DNA from: an uncultured Selenomonadales bacterium
GTDB lineage: Bacteria > Bacillota > Negativicutes > Selenomonadales > Selenomonadaceae
Direction of reading: 5' to 3'
Assembly: GCA_900314765.1 (NCBI GenBank)
Contig: OMWN01000075.1
Coordinates: forward strand, 1-60,739
Length of the DNA: 60,739 bases
Part shown: positions 8,257 through 17,199 of the stretch, piece by piece
Numbering within the stretch: the stretch's first letter is position 1
Layout of the letters: each line of letters begins with the position of its first letter
Position numbers and translations under genes: made by a program
The notes under the pieces: generated by a model
The model's input: only the letters and a program-made list of their open reading frames with translations
What the model was told of the DNA's origin: nothing
The model's database searches: none

Positions 8257-9123
8257 ATGAGATACACAAAATATAAAAAATTAATGGCCTCGCTCGCCAT
8301 TGCTGCCGTTGTGGCTTGTCCTCTGAGCTTTGGGCTGTGCTCGAGCGTCGCATCCGCGAGCGTCAGCGAGGCGGACGCAAACGCAGACTACGACGAGCTC
8401 GACTCGAACGGCGAGAGCGTCTATGTCGACAGCGAGGCGCGCACGGCGAAGGCCGCCGATACGGCGATTGCGACGGAAAGCGCCGACGCCTCCATCGATG
8501 ATGCCCATAGCGATTTCAGCAAAAATGTCGATGTCGATGATGACAGGACGGACGCAGAGCGAGAAGCGGCAAAAGCCGAGCGTGAAGAGAAGCGCAGAAA
8601 AAAGGCCGAGGAGAAAAAGGCGCGCGAGGAAAACAAAAAGCGCGAGCAGGGCGACACGGAATTTGAGGAACTCTTCCGCGACGACTCGTATGTCTATTCG
8701 TACGACAAGAAGAATATCAAATGGGAGCAGATACCATACCGCGACTCTAAGATGCTGAATTTCTGGGTGAAGCTCACGCCACGCGAGACGCTCGATGTGC
8801 CCGAGGACGAGCGCTCATCGGATGGCGCGGGCACAACGCTCTCGACATCGACGGACGCCGAGCACTATTTCCTCGAGCATTACTACCTGCGCCGCGACAC
8901 GCGACAAATCATGTTCCTCTGCGAGCTCGAAGTCACGGGCAAGCCGAACAACGACGTCTTCACGGGACGCTATGACCCATCGAAGTGGGAAGACCTCGTG
9001 CCCGGCAGCATAGAGGACTTGATATTCCACGCGATGATAAGGAAAATCAATAATCCGAAAAATGCCGTGGCCGACAGGCACGTGACAGACTTCCTCGAAG
9101 ACGTTTTCCACATTTCAATTTGA
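8257..9123 (+). CDS. Secreted protein of unknown function with a charged linker
   Basis: 288 residues counted from the ATG at 8257, which has GAGGTG 6 nt upstream (the in-frame GTG at 8248 is part of that site). It has a signal peptide (hydrophobic run about 12-28, then ASA). Next comes an acidic stretch, a lysine/glutamate-rich segment likely to be helical (about 105-135), and a C-terminal domain with YSYDKKNIKW, then W-x-x-LVPGS near the end. That ending resembles small domains common in secreted Negativicutes proteins, but I cannot name the family with confidence. No enzyme motif is seen. Confidence 0.7.
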   Translation: MRYTKYKKLMASLAIAAVVACPLSFGLCSSVASASVSEADANADYDELDSNGESVYVDSEARTAKAADTAIATESADASIDDAHSDFSKNVDVDDDRTDAEREAAKAEREEKRRKKAEEKKAREENKKREQGDTEFEELFRDDSYVYSYDKKNIKWEQIPYRDSKMLNFWVKLTPRETLDVPEDERSSDGAGTTLSTSTDAEHYFLEHYYLRRDTRQIMFLCELEVTGKPNNDVFTGRYDPSKWEDLVPGSIEDLIFHAMIRKINNPKNAVADRHVTDFLEDVFHISI

Positions 9124-9188
9124 GGAAGCATAAGCCTGTAAAAATCATCGAGTCATTTCGCCAATTTTCATGAAGTTGTGACTATCCC

Positions 9189-9335
9189 CGAGGCAATGCC
9201 AGTTCGAAGTAATTTAGCAATTTCTTATAGGCTCTTTGGCTGGCTCCGAAGCGGTGTGTCTTCGCTTTTACCGCGAGGAAGCCAGCCTTAGAGCCTGTCG
9301 AAATTGTGCAGTGAATGAGGACTGGCATCGCCGAG
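9189..9335. repeat. Family 2 structured 147-bp element, copy A
   Basis: Starts CGAGGCAATGCCAGT and ends ACTGGCATCGCCGAG. Nested inside are GCAATTTC/GAAATTG and GGCTCTTTGGCTGGC/GCCAGCCTTAGAGCC, so almost the whole element folds into one long hairpin. Copies B (24301-24447) and C (33837-33983) have exactly the same length. It encodes no plausible protein. Confidence 0.85.
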
Positions 9336-9418
9336 TCACTTCCTATCTGATCTCAAAATCCATAGATTCATTTCAAATAATCACCATCCACTTAGGATAT
9401 TCACACGATTCCATCGTG

Positions 9419-9459
9419 TTATCCACAAATTTATCCACAAAACATGTGATTTATGCACA
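9419..9459 (+). promoter_or_regulatory. Cluster of DnaA-box sequences
   Basis: Two perfect DnaA boxes (TTATCCACA at 9419-9427 and 9431-9439) and one near-box (TTATGCACA at 9451-9459) lie in the same orientation within 41 bp. No dnaA or dnaN gene is nearby, so this is not evidently oriC. A similar cluster is at 55427-55486. Confidence 0.6.
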
Positions 9460-9515
9460 AAAGCAAAGCCACCTGACGAGATTTCCTCGCCAAGCGGCTT
9501 TTTGATTCTCTTATT

Positions 9516-10826
9516 TTATTTTGATGATATGGACCTCAGCGTCACGATGAATTTCGTGCCCTTGCCCACTTCGCTTTGCACGCGTATCTCGCCTTTGTGC
9601 AGGTTCACGATTTCCTGCGCTATGGCGAGGCCAAGCCCATTGCCGCCCATCTCGCGCGAGCGCGCCTTGTCCACGCGGTAAAATCTGTCGAATATTTTCT
9701 TCTGGTCCTCTTTCGATATGCCAATGCCCGTGTCCGCGACGCAGAACGTCGCCTTGTCTTTCTCCGCGGCCGTGAGGCTCACCGTGACGGTGCCGCCGTC
9801 GGGCGTGTACTTCACGGCGTTGTCAACGAGTATCAGCATGAGCTGCTTTATCTTCTGCTCGTCGACCCTCAGCGTTATGTCCTTTTTCGCATCGCCATCG
9901 CGCACGAGCGATATGTGCTTCTTCTCCGCGAGCGGCTGCATGATGCGCGTCGTCTGGTCTGCCGCCTCCGAGATGTTCACCTTCAACGGCTTCACTTTGA
10001 GCGCGTTGTTGTCGGAGCGCGCGACGACGAGGAGGTCGGAGACGAGCTTCGTCATCTTTTTGACCTCGTCCTTCACATCGCCAATGACTTGCTTCAAAAA
10101 AGGCGACGTGATGGATTTGTCGTTGTCGAGGAGCTCCGCCGACGCCATGACGACAGAGAGCGGCGTCCTGAGCTCGTGCGACGCGTCCGCCGCGAACTGC
10201 CGTTGCTTCTCATACGCCTCGCGAAGCGGCACAATCGCGCGCCCCGCCATCACGTAGCCGACGCCCGACGCGATGATGAGCGCTATGACCGCGAGTGCCG
10301 CGAGCGCGTACGTCGATTTCTGCAGGCCATTGTAGACGGCTGAGACCTCCTTGCCGACGTAGACCATGCCCGCCACCTCGTCCTCCACGATGATGGGGTG
10401 CGCCGTCATCATGATGCGCACGGGACGATGCTTCACCGTTCGCGAAAATACGGCGACATCAGCGTCGTCGTGCATGTCCTCGCGCCAATCATTGATGATG
10501 TCGAGCACGAATGGCTCGATGAGATACGACGAGCGCGAGAAATTCACCATGTTTCCCTCGCTGTCATAGACGTAGAAAAACAGCCTGTCCTGGCTCGTCG
10601 TCCTCATGTCGTAGCTTTCCTCGTAGTGTATCTCCGAATGCTGGAAGAGAAACGCCTGGCTCGCGGCGACGTTTTTCGCCATGTCCATGAGCTCGCGTGC
10701 CTGCTCCGACGACACGGCCCACTTCATCGAGAAATGCATCGCGACGATGATGAAAATCAGAAAGAACGCCATGATGATGGCATAGAAGCATGTCAGCTGC
10801 TTTCGGCTTTCCTTAAAAACGTTCAT
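9516..10826 (-). CDS. Two-component sensor histidine kinase
   Basis: A 436-residue membrane kinase. TM1 is about 11-31, then an extracytoplasmic region of about 140 residues, TM2 about 172-194, HisKA with SHELRTP (phospho-acceptor H217), and a HATPase domain with DTGIGI and GLGLAIAQ. It would autophosphorylate and pass phosphate to the response regulator encoded just upstream, 12 nt away and in the same direction. It lacks a clear HAMP domain. The stimulus is unknown; no target operon adjoins the pair. Confidence 0.93.
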   Translation of the reverse strand: MNVFKESRKQLTCFYAIIMAFFLIFIIVAMHFSMKWAVSSEQARELMDMAKNVAASQAFLFQHSEIHYEESYDMRTTSQDRLFFYVYDSEGNMVNFSRSSYLIEPFVLDIINDWREDMHDDADVAVFSRTVKHRPVRIMMTAHPIIVEDEVAGMVYVGKEVSAVYNGLQKSTYALAALAVIALIIASGVGYVMAGRAIVPLREAYEKQRQFAADASHELRTPLSVVMASAELLDNDKSITSPFLKQVIGDVKDEVKKMTKLVSDLLVVARSDNNALKVKPLKVNISEAADQTTRIMQPLAEKKHISLVRDGDAKKDITLRVDEQKIKQLMLILVDNAVKYTPDGGTVTVSLTAAEKDKATFCVADTGIGISKEDQKKIFDRFYRVDKARSREMGGNGLGLAIAQEIVNLHKGEIRVQSEVGKGTKFIVTLRSISSK

Positions 10827-10838
10827 TTATCGCCCTCG

Positions 10839-11513
10839 TCACTCAGCGTCCAGCTTGTACCCCACGCCGCGTATCGTGTGTATCATCGTCTTGCCGTCGC
10901 CGAGGTCGAGCTTCTTTCTGATGAGCTTCACGTACGAGTCAATGTTGTTCGAGCTGACCTCCGACTCGAGGCCCCATATGCGGTCGAGGATAATCTCGCG
11001 CGGCACAACGATGCCGAGGTTCTGCGCGAGGAGGTCAAATATCTGGAACTCGCGCGGCGAAAGCTGAATGACTTGGTCGCCCTTTTTCAGCACCTTCGCC
11101 GTGCGGTTCAGCGTGAAATCGCCGACCTGCATGACGTCCTGCGTGATTTTCTGCGTGCTGCGACGCGAGAGCGCGCGCAGCCTCGCCATGAGCTCCGCGA
11201 ATTCGAACGGCTTCACGAGATAATCGTCGGCGCCCGAGTCTAGCCCCGAGACCCTGTCCTCGACGGCGTCGCGCGCCGTCAGTATGAGTATCGCCTTCTC
11301 ATAGCCCGACTCGCGCAGCCGCTTGCACGCGGCGACGCCCGACTCGCCCGGCATCATCCAGTCGAGCACAAGCACATCATAATCATCGTACGTCGCGTAG
11401 TCGTATATCTCATCGCCGCGCGTCACCCACTCGACGACGATGTTGTTCTGCTCCAGCATGTACTTTATGAGCTTGCCGAGCCTCGCGTCATCCTCCGCCA
11501 GCAAAACCTTCAT
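10839..11513 (-). CDS. OmpR/PhoB-type response regulator
   Basis: 224 residues. The receiver domain has the acidic pair E7/D8-D9, phospho-acceptor D51 (LVLDWMMPG) and K101 (LVKPFEF). The C-terminal winged helix ends with GVGYKLD, typical of the OmpR class. It is the first gene of a two-gene operon with the histidine kinase. GGAGG lies 8 nt before the ATG. Upstream are an AT-rich leader and a family 1 repeat. Confidence 0.95.
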   Translation of the reverse strand: MKVLLAEDDARLGKLIKYMLEQNNIVVEWVTRGDEIYDYATYDDYDVLVLDWMMPGESGVAACKRLRESGYEKAILILTARDAVEDRVSGLDSGADDYLVKPFEFAELMARLRALSRRSTQKITQDVMQVGDFTLNRTAKVLKKGDQVIQLSPREFQIFDLLAQNLGIVVPREIILDRIWGLESEVSSNNIDSYVKLIRKKLDLGDGKTMIHTIRGVGYKLDAE

Positions 11514-11574
11514 AGAAAATTCCTCCTTGTAAAAATATTTTTAGTAAATAATTTTCGTGCGTTTGGATTAGCTG

Positions 11575-11815
11575 ACCCTCTCCGCCCCTGCGGGGCACCT
11601 CCCCCAAGGTGGGAGGCATAGAATGCGAGACTTTATGCTCGAACTTAATGATTAAATAAAAAACGTCACACTTTCACTAGTCGATTATTTAGCTAGGGTA
11701 AATATTTCACAATTTCATGTATGAACCGATTCAGCTAATGTAAATAATCACAGTGTCTGTGAAGGTAGCCTCCCACTCTGGGGGAGGTGCCGAGCGAATG
11801 CGAGGCGGAGAGGGT
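11575..11815. repeat. Family 1 palindromic MITE-like element, copy 2 (inverted relative to copy 1)
   Basis: 241 bp, ACCCTCTCCGCCCCTGCGGGG at the left and GAGGCGGAGAGGGT at the right. The arm with CGAGCGAATGCGAGG is on the right here, the reverse of copy 1. It occupies most of the 457-bp gap between the response regulator and the DASS transporter gene. Confidence 0.85.
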
Positions 11816-11912
11816 TATTACGCCGCAAAAAAATTTATCATTATAAAAATTCCCGCGTTTGCATTTTCAGATTATGTTCTTTATTGTGCCAATGGTCGTT
11901 GAAATTACCATG

Positions 11913-11950
11913 AAAAAAGACCGCCCCGAAAATTCGAGATGGTCTTTTCA
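11913..11950 (-). terminator. Terminator of the DASS transporter gene
   Basis: AAAAGACC (11915-11922) pairs with GGTCTTTT (11941-11948) around an 18-nt loop, ending in a U-run on the minus strand just after the stop codon. Confidence 0.75.
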
Positions 11951-11970
11951 TTTTCAATCAACTAATCAAA

Positions 11971-13392
11971 TTACCAGAGGCCGATGACTTTCCACCAGAG
12001 CATGCCGATGCCGACGAAGCAAATCATGTTGCTGATGGAGACGATGAAGCCGACCTTCCACCACTCAGCCTGCGTGATGTAGTTCGCGCCGAAGAATATC
12101 GGCGCCGAGCCCGTGGCGTAGTGCGTGAGGCCGCCCATGATGCCCGTTTCGCAGCCGAGCATGAGAGCTGCGAGGAGAGGCGGTGCGCCCGCCGCGATGG
12201 CGACAGTGAGGAACGCCGCATAGACAGCGCCGACGTGAGCCGACATGCTTGCGAATGCGTAGTGGAGATACATATTGACGAGAGCGAGCACGAGAAGAGC
12301 CGTGACCCACGACACGCCGTCGAGGTTCGAGCCGACACCGTCAGCGAACCATTTGATGAAGCCAGACTTGTTGAGTCCCGTTGCGAGCGACATGAGGCCG
12401 CCCATCCATACGAGCGTGTTCCATGCACCCTTCTCCGTGATGACGTCTTCCCACTCGATAGCGCCGCCGATGAGCATGACGCCGACGCAGACGAGAGCCG
12501 TCATCGTCGCATTGATGCCCGTGAACGACGATGTCGCCCAGAGCGCGAGCGCGAGGATGAACGCGAAGAGCACGACCTTCTCATTGCCCTTCATCGAGCC
12601 CATTTCCTGGAGCTTCTCAGCCGCGATTTTCGGAGCATCAGGCGTTGCCTTCATCTCCGGCGGGAAAATCTTGTAGACGAGCAGCGGGCAAATGAGGAGC
12701 GCGAGCAGGCCCGGCACGATCATCGCGAGAGCCCACTGGCCCCAGCCGATGCTGACGCCTGCTGTCTCAGACGCGAGCGAGACGACGAGCAGGTTTGGCG
12801 CGACAGCCGTGATGAATATCGACGACGTGATGCAGTTCGCTTGGAACGTCGACGCTATGAGATACGAGCCGATCTTCTTCTGCGTGCCTTCCTCAGGCTC
12901 GGACTGGAAAGCCGAGCACAGGGAGCGCAGTATTGGGAAGACGATGCCGCCGCCGCGAGCCGTATTCGACGGCGTCGCAGGGGAAATGATGAAGTCCGTG
13001 AACGCCATCGTGTAGCCGAGCTTCAGAGAGTTCGTCGCGATTGCCTTCATTATCATGTACGCTATGCGCGCGCCGAGGCCCGTCTTTATGAAGCCCTTAG
13101 CGAAAAGGAACGCCGAAACGATGAGCCAGATTGTGCCGTTGCCGAAGCCCGAAAGCGCTGCAGCAGGCTTCAAAACCTTCAAAAAACCCGTGAGGCCGAC
13201 AGCTATAAGCGCGATTGCGCCGATAGGCATAGGCGTCAGAATGTAGCCGACGATGGTTGCGACGAATATGGCGAACATGTGCCATGCGTCCATCGTGAGG
13301 CCGTTTGGGAGCCCCGTCACCATCGGCAGGAACCAGAGCACAACGCCGACGAGAATGGTGAAAAGCCCCTTTTGTTTTTTCGTCTTGAACAC
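11971..13392 (-). CDS. DASS/SLC13-family anion transporter (CitT-like di/tricarboxylate symporter or antiporter)
   Basis: A 473-residue polytopic membrane protein with about 12 hydrophobic segments. The signature region SPATPSNTARGGGIVFPIL and the second half-repeat (GCETGIMGGLTHYATG) match the divalent anion:sodium symporter family, which moves citrate, succinate, tartrate or similar acids. Antiport of a dicarboxylate against succinate would suit an anaerobe, but that is inference. It starts at GTG 13392 after AGGGGG. The leader contains a GGGTG/CACCC hairpin and a palindromic TATAAT region. Confidence 0.9.
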   Translation of the reverse strand: MFKTKKQKGLFTILVGVVLWFLPMVTGLPNGLTMDAWHMFAIFVATIVGYILTPMPIGAIALIAVGLTGFLKVLKPAAALSGFGNGTIWLIVSAFLFAKGFIKTGLGARIAYMIMKAIATNSLKLGYTMAFTDFIISPATPSNTARGGGIVFPILRSLCSAFQSEPEEGTQKKIGSYLIASTFQANCITSSIFITAVAPNLLVVSLASETAGVSIGWGQWALAMIVPGLLALLICPLLVYKIFPPEMKATPDAPKIAAEKLQEMGSMKGNEKVVLFAFILALALWATSSFTGINATMTALVCVGVMLIGGAIEWEDVITEKGAWNTLVWMGGLMSLATGLNKSGFIKWFADGVGSNLDGVSWVTALLVLALVNMYLHYAFASMSAHVGAVYAAFLTVAIAAGAPPLLAALMLGCETGIMGGLTHYATGSAPIFFGANYITQAEWWKVGFIVSISNMICFVGIGMLWWKVIGLW

Positions 13393-13483
13393 TTTGTTAT
13401 TCCCCCTTTTTGATTTGCTGACCGTCGATTTTCCCCGCGCTGTCCCCCTTTCCAGAAAATGACTATGTATAAATAATTGCTAT

Positions 13484-13521
13484 GGGTGAGTGCCACCCTC
13501 TTATATTTTCATTATAATGAA
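13484..13521 (-). promoter_or_regulatory. Leader hairpin and palindromic -10 region upstream of the DASS gene
   Basis: The perfect 14-bp palindrome TTCATTATAATGAA (about 13507-13520) contains a minus-strand TATAAT. Downstream on that strand, GGGTG-GCACT-CACCC (13484-13498) forms a short hairpin in the leader. The palindrome may be an operator or coincidence of an AT-rich promoter. Confidence 0.35.
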
Positions 13522-13636
13522 GCGGCGAAACATTGTAAAGAAAAAACTTCTGAATCTTTCATATAACTTTCATGTCGCTCCCCTATCATCTACGGCATTT
13601 AATTCATAACGGCCTGTCAAATTCCTCATGTAAAAT

Positions 13637-13665
13637 TTACTATCGCATGGATAATATGATATAAT
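13637..13665 (+). promoter_or_regulatory. Promoter of the AMP-dependent ligase gene
   Basis: An extended -10 (TGATATAAT, hexamer 13660-13665) with a weak -35 (TTACTA at 13637-13642) 17 bp away, about 40 nt before the start codon. Confidence 0.5.
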
Positions 13666-13704
13666 AAGGCAATAAAGAAACCTATAAAAGAAGGAGACTA
13701 CAAG

Positions 13705-15189
13705 ATGCTTGTTCATGATATCCTGCGCCGCGGGCAGGACAACGACGACGCCATATACTCAAACCTCGGCGGCTTCACGTACCTAGGTCTCAGAGTCGCG
13801 GCCGAGAACTGCCGCCGCCGCCTCTATGCCGCAGGCGTGCGCATTCACGACAGGGTCGCCATCTACTCGCGCAATCGCGCCGAATTCATCGCGGCATACA
13901 TGGCCATATCGGCGCTCGGCGCTGTCGTCGTGCCAATAAATTTCCAGCTGTCGATGCGAGAGACGGCATACATCCTCAAAAACGCGGGCATACATCACAT
14001 CCTCGTCGACAAGCCGCTCGCGCTCGACGCCGCCATATCGGCGCTCGACTACGAGAGCGTGCAGCAGATAGACATCGGCGCATCCATAGACCCGACGACG
14101 CTACCGCCGCCGCCGCCGCTGCCGAAAGACTTCGGCCCCGACGAGCCGTGCACCATCATCTACACGTCGGGCACGACAGGCTCGCCGAAAGGCGCCGTTC
14201 TCTCACATAGGAACCTCGTCATGAATGCCATCGACATGCAGCAGCAAGTGCACATCGCGCGCCACGACAACGTCCTCTGCGTCCTGCCGATGTATCACTG
14301 CTTCGCGTGGACGTGCGCCGTCATGACGGAGCTCTCCGTCGGCGCCACCATCACCATACTCGACGCATTCACGCCGAAGAAAACCATAGACGTCACGCGC
14401 GCGCTCAAAGTCACCATCATCGTCATGGTGCCGTCGATACTATCGCTCGTCACGAAGCTCGCCACGAGCGAAGACATGAAGTCTCTCCGCTACGTCATAC
14501 TCGGCGGCACGAAGCTCCCGCTCCCCGTCGCGCAGGCATTCACCGATAAATTCCACCTGCCCATCGTCGAGGGCTACGGCCTCTCCGAGGCATCGCCTGT
14601 CGTCACGATGAATCCGCCCGAGGCGACACGCGAAGGCTCCGTCGGCCCCGCGATACCCGACGTCAAAGTCCGCATCGTCGACGCCCACGACCACGACGTC
14701 AAAGTGGGCGAGCCTGGCGAGCTCCTCGTGCAGGGACCAAACGTCATGCACGGCTACTTCAATCTCCCTGAGGCCACGGCCGCAGCGCTCCGCGACGGCT
14801 GGCTCCACACCGGCGACGTCGCGACAATGGACGAGGACGGCTACGTCTACATCGTTGACCGCATAAAAGACATGATCATCAGCATGGGCGAAAATATCTA
14901 CCCGCGCGAAATAGAGGAACTCGTCTACGCGTTCCCCGGCATCCACGAGGCCGCCGTCATCGCCATAGAGGACAAGCTGCGCGGACAGGCCGGCTGCTGC
15001 TACTACTCCGTGCAGCCCGACAGCTACGTCGAAGTGCGCGCGCTCAAAAAATATCTCCAGCAGAACCTCGCGCTCTTCAAAATCCCGCGCGAATTCCGCC
15101 AGATAGACGAGCTGCCGAAGACAGCGACAGGCAAAATCGCAAAGCGCGAGCTCGAAAACATGTACAAGCAGGAAGCCAGCCGCAAATAA
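13705..15189 (+). CDS. AMP-dependent acyl-CoA synthetase/ligase (FadD-like)
   Basis: A 494-residue adenylate-forming enzyme. Core motifs are the P-loop YTSGTTGSPKG (153-163), YGLSEASP (A5), GWLHTGDVA (A7), DRIKDMI (A8) and the C-terminal catalytic lysine motif TGKIAKREL. It would activate a carboxylic acid with ATP and join it to CoA. The size and motif set fit medium/long-chain acyl-CoA ligases, but the substrate cannot be read. A run of prolines around 132-139 is unusual. It is transcribed alone after AAGGAG and followed by a family 3 repeat and a strong terminator. Confidence 0.88.
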   Translation: MLVHDILRRGQDNDDAIYSNLGGFTYLGLRVAAENCRRRLYAAGVRIHDRVAIYSRNRAEFIAAYMAISALGAVVVPINFQLSMRETAYILKNAGIHHILVDKPLALDAAISALDYESVQQIDIGASIDPTTLPPPPPLPKDFGPDEPCTIIYTSGTTGSPKGAVLSHRNLVMNAIDMQQQVHIARHDNVLCVLPMYHCFAWTCAVMTELSVGATITILDAFTPKKTIDVTRALKVTIIVMVPSILSLVTKLATSEDMKSLRYVILGGTKLPLPVAQAFTDKFHLPIVEGYGLSEASPVVTMNPPEATREGSVGPAIPDVKVRIVDAHDHDVKVGEPGELLVQGPNVMHGYFNLPEATAAALRDGWLHTGDVATMDEDGYVYIVDRIKDMIISMGENIYPREIEELVYAFPGIHEAAVIAIEDKLRGQAGCCYYSVQPDSYVEVRALKKYLQQNLALFKIPREFRQIDELPKTATGKIAKRELENMYKQEASRK

Positions 15190-15190
15190 A

Positions 15191-15327
15191 GCTGATTAAA
15201 TGAAGCAGGAGTACTGACGAGAGATTTTTCGCATTACAATGATATGCGGAAGAGCTACGCTCAGAGCCGCGACAAAGATATGCAGAAAAGATTCATCAAC
15301 AGAGCTGCTGAAACCATCAATATTTCA
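15191..15327. repeat. Family 3 palindromic element, copy B
   Basis: A diverged copy of 6726-6873 starting 1 nt after a stop codon. It shares the order GCTGATT, GATTTTTCGCAT, AGCCGCGAC, ATGC-GAAAA, GCTGAAA and an AATATTTC end. Its right end is degraded compared with copy A. Confidence 0.55.
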
Positions 15328-15344
15328 TAAAATGCAATATGCAA

Positions 15345-15384
15345 AAAACAGCCTTCCAATCATAAAAAGAAGGCTGTTTTTTTG
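15345..15384 (+). terminator. Terminator of the AMP-dependent ligase gene
   Basis: A perfect 10-bp stem (AACAGCCTTC / GAAGGCTGTT) with a 12-nt loop and a T7 tail. Confidence 0.85.
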
Positions 15385-15395
15385 TGATAAATTCA

Positions 15396-15424
15396 TTGAC
15401 TAATGTAAATCTGTAAACTATAAT
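15396..15424 (+). promoter_or_regulatory. Strong promoter of the LivJ-like gene
   Basis: TTGACT (15396-15401), exactly 17 bp, TATAAT (15419-15424). Transcription should start near 15431, leaving a leader of about 120 nt that contains four 14-bp tandem repeats. Confidence 0.8.
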
Positions 15425-15453
15425 AACTTTGTTGGTGGACTTTCGCTGATTGC

Positions 15454-15509
15454 AGCATGACAATCAAAGCATGACAATCAAGGCACAACAATCACAGCTC
15501 GACAATCAA
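15454..15509 (+). repeat. Four tandem 14-bp repeats in the livJ-like leader
   Basis: Units start at 15454, 15468, 15482 and 15496. The first two are identical (AGCATGACAATCAA); the third (GGCACAACAATCAC) and fourth (AGCTCGACAATCAA) keep the core ACAATCA. They lie between the promoter and the ribosome-binding site, so they should be transcribed. Confidence 0.75.
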
Positions 15510-15552
15510 AAAAATCCACCCGATCCTTTTATAATTTTTAGGAGGGGTATCT

Positions 15553-16740
15553 ATGTTTTTTGGTAAGAAGGCAAAGAAATTTGCTGGTGCCATCCTCGGC
15601 GCGCTGATGCTCGGCGGCGTGCTCACAGGATGCGGCGGCGGCTCAGGCTCGAGCTCCGGCGGCAAAGACGCGGCTGACATCAAAGTCGGCGCGAACTTCG
15701 AGATGACAGGCAACGTCGCCAACTACGGCAACGCGACATACGAAGGTCTCGCGCTCGCCATCGACGAAGTCAATGCCGCAGGCGGCGTGAACGGCAAGAA
15801 AATCACGCTCGTAAAGGCAGACTCCAAGTCCGAGGCCTCCGAGGCAGCGAACGCCGCGACGAAGCTCATCTCCGATGACAAAGTCAAAGTGCTCGTCGGT
15901 CCTGCGACGACCGGCAGCGTGCTCGCCGAGGTCCGCATAGCGACAGACGCGAAGATCCCTATCATTGCGCCATGCGCGACGAGCCCGAAAGTCACCGTCG
16001 AGGACGGCAAAGTCCAGCCATACGTCTTCCGCAGCTGCTTCATCGACCCGCAGCAGGGCAGCGTCATGGCGAAATTCGCACAGGACAACCTCAAAGCAAA
16101 GACCGCTGTCGTCTACGTTGACTCCAGCTCCGACTACTCCAAGAGTCTCGGCCAGGTCTTCAAGCAGAAATTCGAAGAGGCCGGCGGCAAGGTGCTGATG
16201 GAAGAGGCATTCCTCCAGAAAGACCAGGACTTCAAAGCAACGCTCACAAAGCTCAAGACCGCAAATGCTGACGTCATGTTCGTTCCTGCGTACTACGAGG
16301 AAGTCGGCAAGATCGTGAAGCAGGCACGTGAGATTGGCATCACGACGCCAATCCTCGGCACCGACGGCTGGGATGATCCAAAAGTTGCCGACATCGCCGG
16401 CAAGGATGCCCTCAACAAGACATACTTCTCCACGCACTACTCCGACAAGGACGAGAGCGTAAAGCCGTTCATCGACGCATTCAACAAGAAATATGGCCAT
16501 GCTCCAAACGTCTTCGCAGCGCTCGGCTATGACGCCGGCAAGATGCTCATCGACGCCATCAAGCGCGCTGGCTCCGACGATCCTGCCAAGATCACCAAGA
16601 CCCTCGCTGAGACGAAAGACCTCAAGGCCGGCACTGGCACCCTCACCATGGACAAGAACCACAACCCAATCAAGCAGGCCGTCATCCTCGAGAACAAAGA
16701 CGGTGACCGCGTGATGGTTGCGAAGATCATGCCGGAATAA
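15553..16740 (+). CDS. LivJ-type branched-chain amino acid ABC transporter substrate-binding lipoprotein
   Basis: 395 residues with a lipoprotein signal peptide (LTGC, lipidated C27), followed by a type I periplasmic-binding fold (KVGANFEMTG, LVGPATTGSV, GTDGWDDP). It should capture branched-chain or related amino acids outside the cytoplasmic membrane. No permease (livH/M) or ATPase (livG/F) gene is adjacent, so its partners are encoded elsewhere. It has its own strong promoter and AGGAGG. It is followed after 6 nt by the promoter of tRNA-Leu. Confidence 0.9.
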   Translation: MFFGKKAKKFAGAILGALMLGGVLTGCGGGSGSSSGGKDAADIKVGANFEMTGNVANYGNATYEGLALAIDEVNAAGGVNGKKITLVKADSKSEASEAANAATKLISDDKVKVLVGPATTGSVLAEVRIATDAKIPIIAPCATSPKVTVEDGKVQPYVFRSCFIDPQQGSVMAKFAQDNLKAKTAVVYVDSSSDYSKSLGQVFKQKFEEAGGKVLMEEAFLQKDQDFKATLTKLKTANADVMFVPAYYEEVGKIVKQAREIGITTPILGTDGWDDPKVADIAGKDALNKTYFSTHYSDKDESVKPFIDAFNKKYGHAPNVFAALGYDAGKMLIDAIKRAGSDDPAKITKTLAETKDLKAGTGTLTMDKNHNPIKQAVILENKDGDRVMVAKIMPE

Positions 16741-16746
16741 ATCATA

Positions 16747-16776
16747 TTGACAACGGCGCAACATAAATAGTATACT
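16747..16776 (+). promoter_or_regulatory. Promoter of tRNA-Leu
   Basis: TTGACA (16747-16752), an 18-bp spacer and TATACT (16771-16776), about 55 nt before the mature tRNA. Confidence 0.75.
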
Positions 16777-16833
16777 ATTTACCGTTGACGCGAGACGTGC
16801 CACCGACGTGGCGGCACAAGCATCACATGAGTC

Positions 16834-16920
16834 GCCGGAGTGGCGGAATTGGCAGACGCACTTGACTCAAAATCAAGCGGTGTAACAGCCGTGCCGGTTC
16901 AAGTCCGGCCTTCGGCACCA
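16834..16920 (+). tRNA. tRNA-Leu (anticodon CAA)
   Basis: An 87-nt type II tRNA. The acceptor stem is GCCGGAG / CTTCGGC with a G-T pair and encoded ACCA. The D-arm is GGCGGAATTGGCAGACGC. The anticodon stem CTTGA / TCAAG holds loop CTCAAAA (anticodon CAA, reads UUG). It has a variable arm and the T-loop GGTTCAAGTCC. Its 3' portion and following terminator recur in degraded form at 20685-20787. Confidence 0.97.
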
Positions 16921-16930
16921 TAGAAAAATC

Positions 16931-16966
16931 AAGGCTTTCAGGGAATTCCCTGAAAGCCTTTTTTGT
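16931..16966 (+). terminator. Terminator of tRNA-Leu
   Basis: A perfect 13-bp stem (AAGGCTTTCAGGG / CCCTGAAAGCCTT) with an AATT loop and a T-run. An almost identical hairpin is at 20752-20787. The following stretch up to 17199 holds no convincing gene. Confidence 0.9.
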
Positions 16967-17199
16967 TTGCTTCTGCGTTTGTTACTTATAGTTGTTACTT
17001 ATGAGCACTTTCAGCGAATATGAATTCTAAAATCGGCTCGCTATAACAGCATCCAACCTTATTGCTGCGAATTACCGACTACACTACAAAAGCATCACGT
17101 CTTAAGCTATCCCATCTGCGACGAAATCAACGCCTGCTGCAAGTCGTTTTCGTCCTCGCTCTCCATGATTCCGTAGAGCGTCACGTCCTATTCTTTGCT

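Noticed and set aside
9419-9459. Replication origin
   Set aside because: DnaA boxes are present, but no dnaA, dnaN, gidA or rpmH neighbourhood and no clear unwinding region at either cluster.
9236-9505. Plus-strand frames inside the family 2 elements (also at 24348)
   Set aside because: They arise from the self-complementary repeat, and the same peptide appears wherever the element lies. The long one at 24348 is the antisense of the hybrid kinase gene.
12121-13413. Long antisense frames opposite GC-rich genes (for example opposite the DASS, purA and hybrid kinase genes)
   Set aside because: Arg/Glu/His-rich translations without family motifs; a normal effect of codon bias on the true strand.
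17107-17166. Minus-strand 19-codon frame behind abiEii (MESEDENDLQQALISSQMG)
   Set aside because: Looks like a possible gene remnant, but it is too short, has no clear ribosome-binding site and resembles nothing I recognise.
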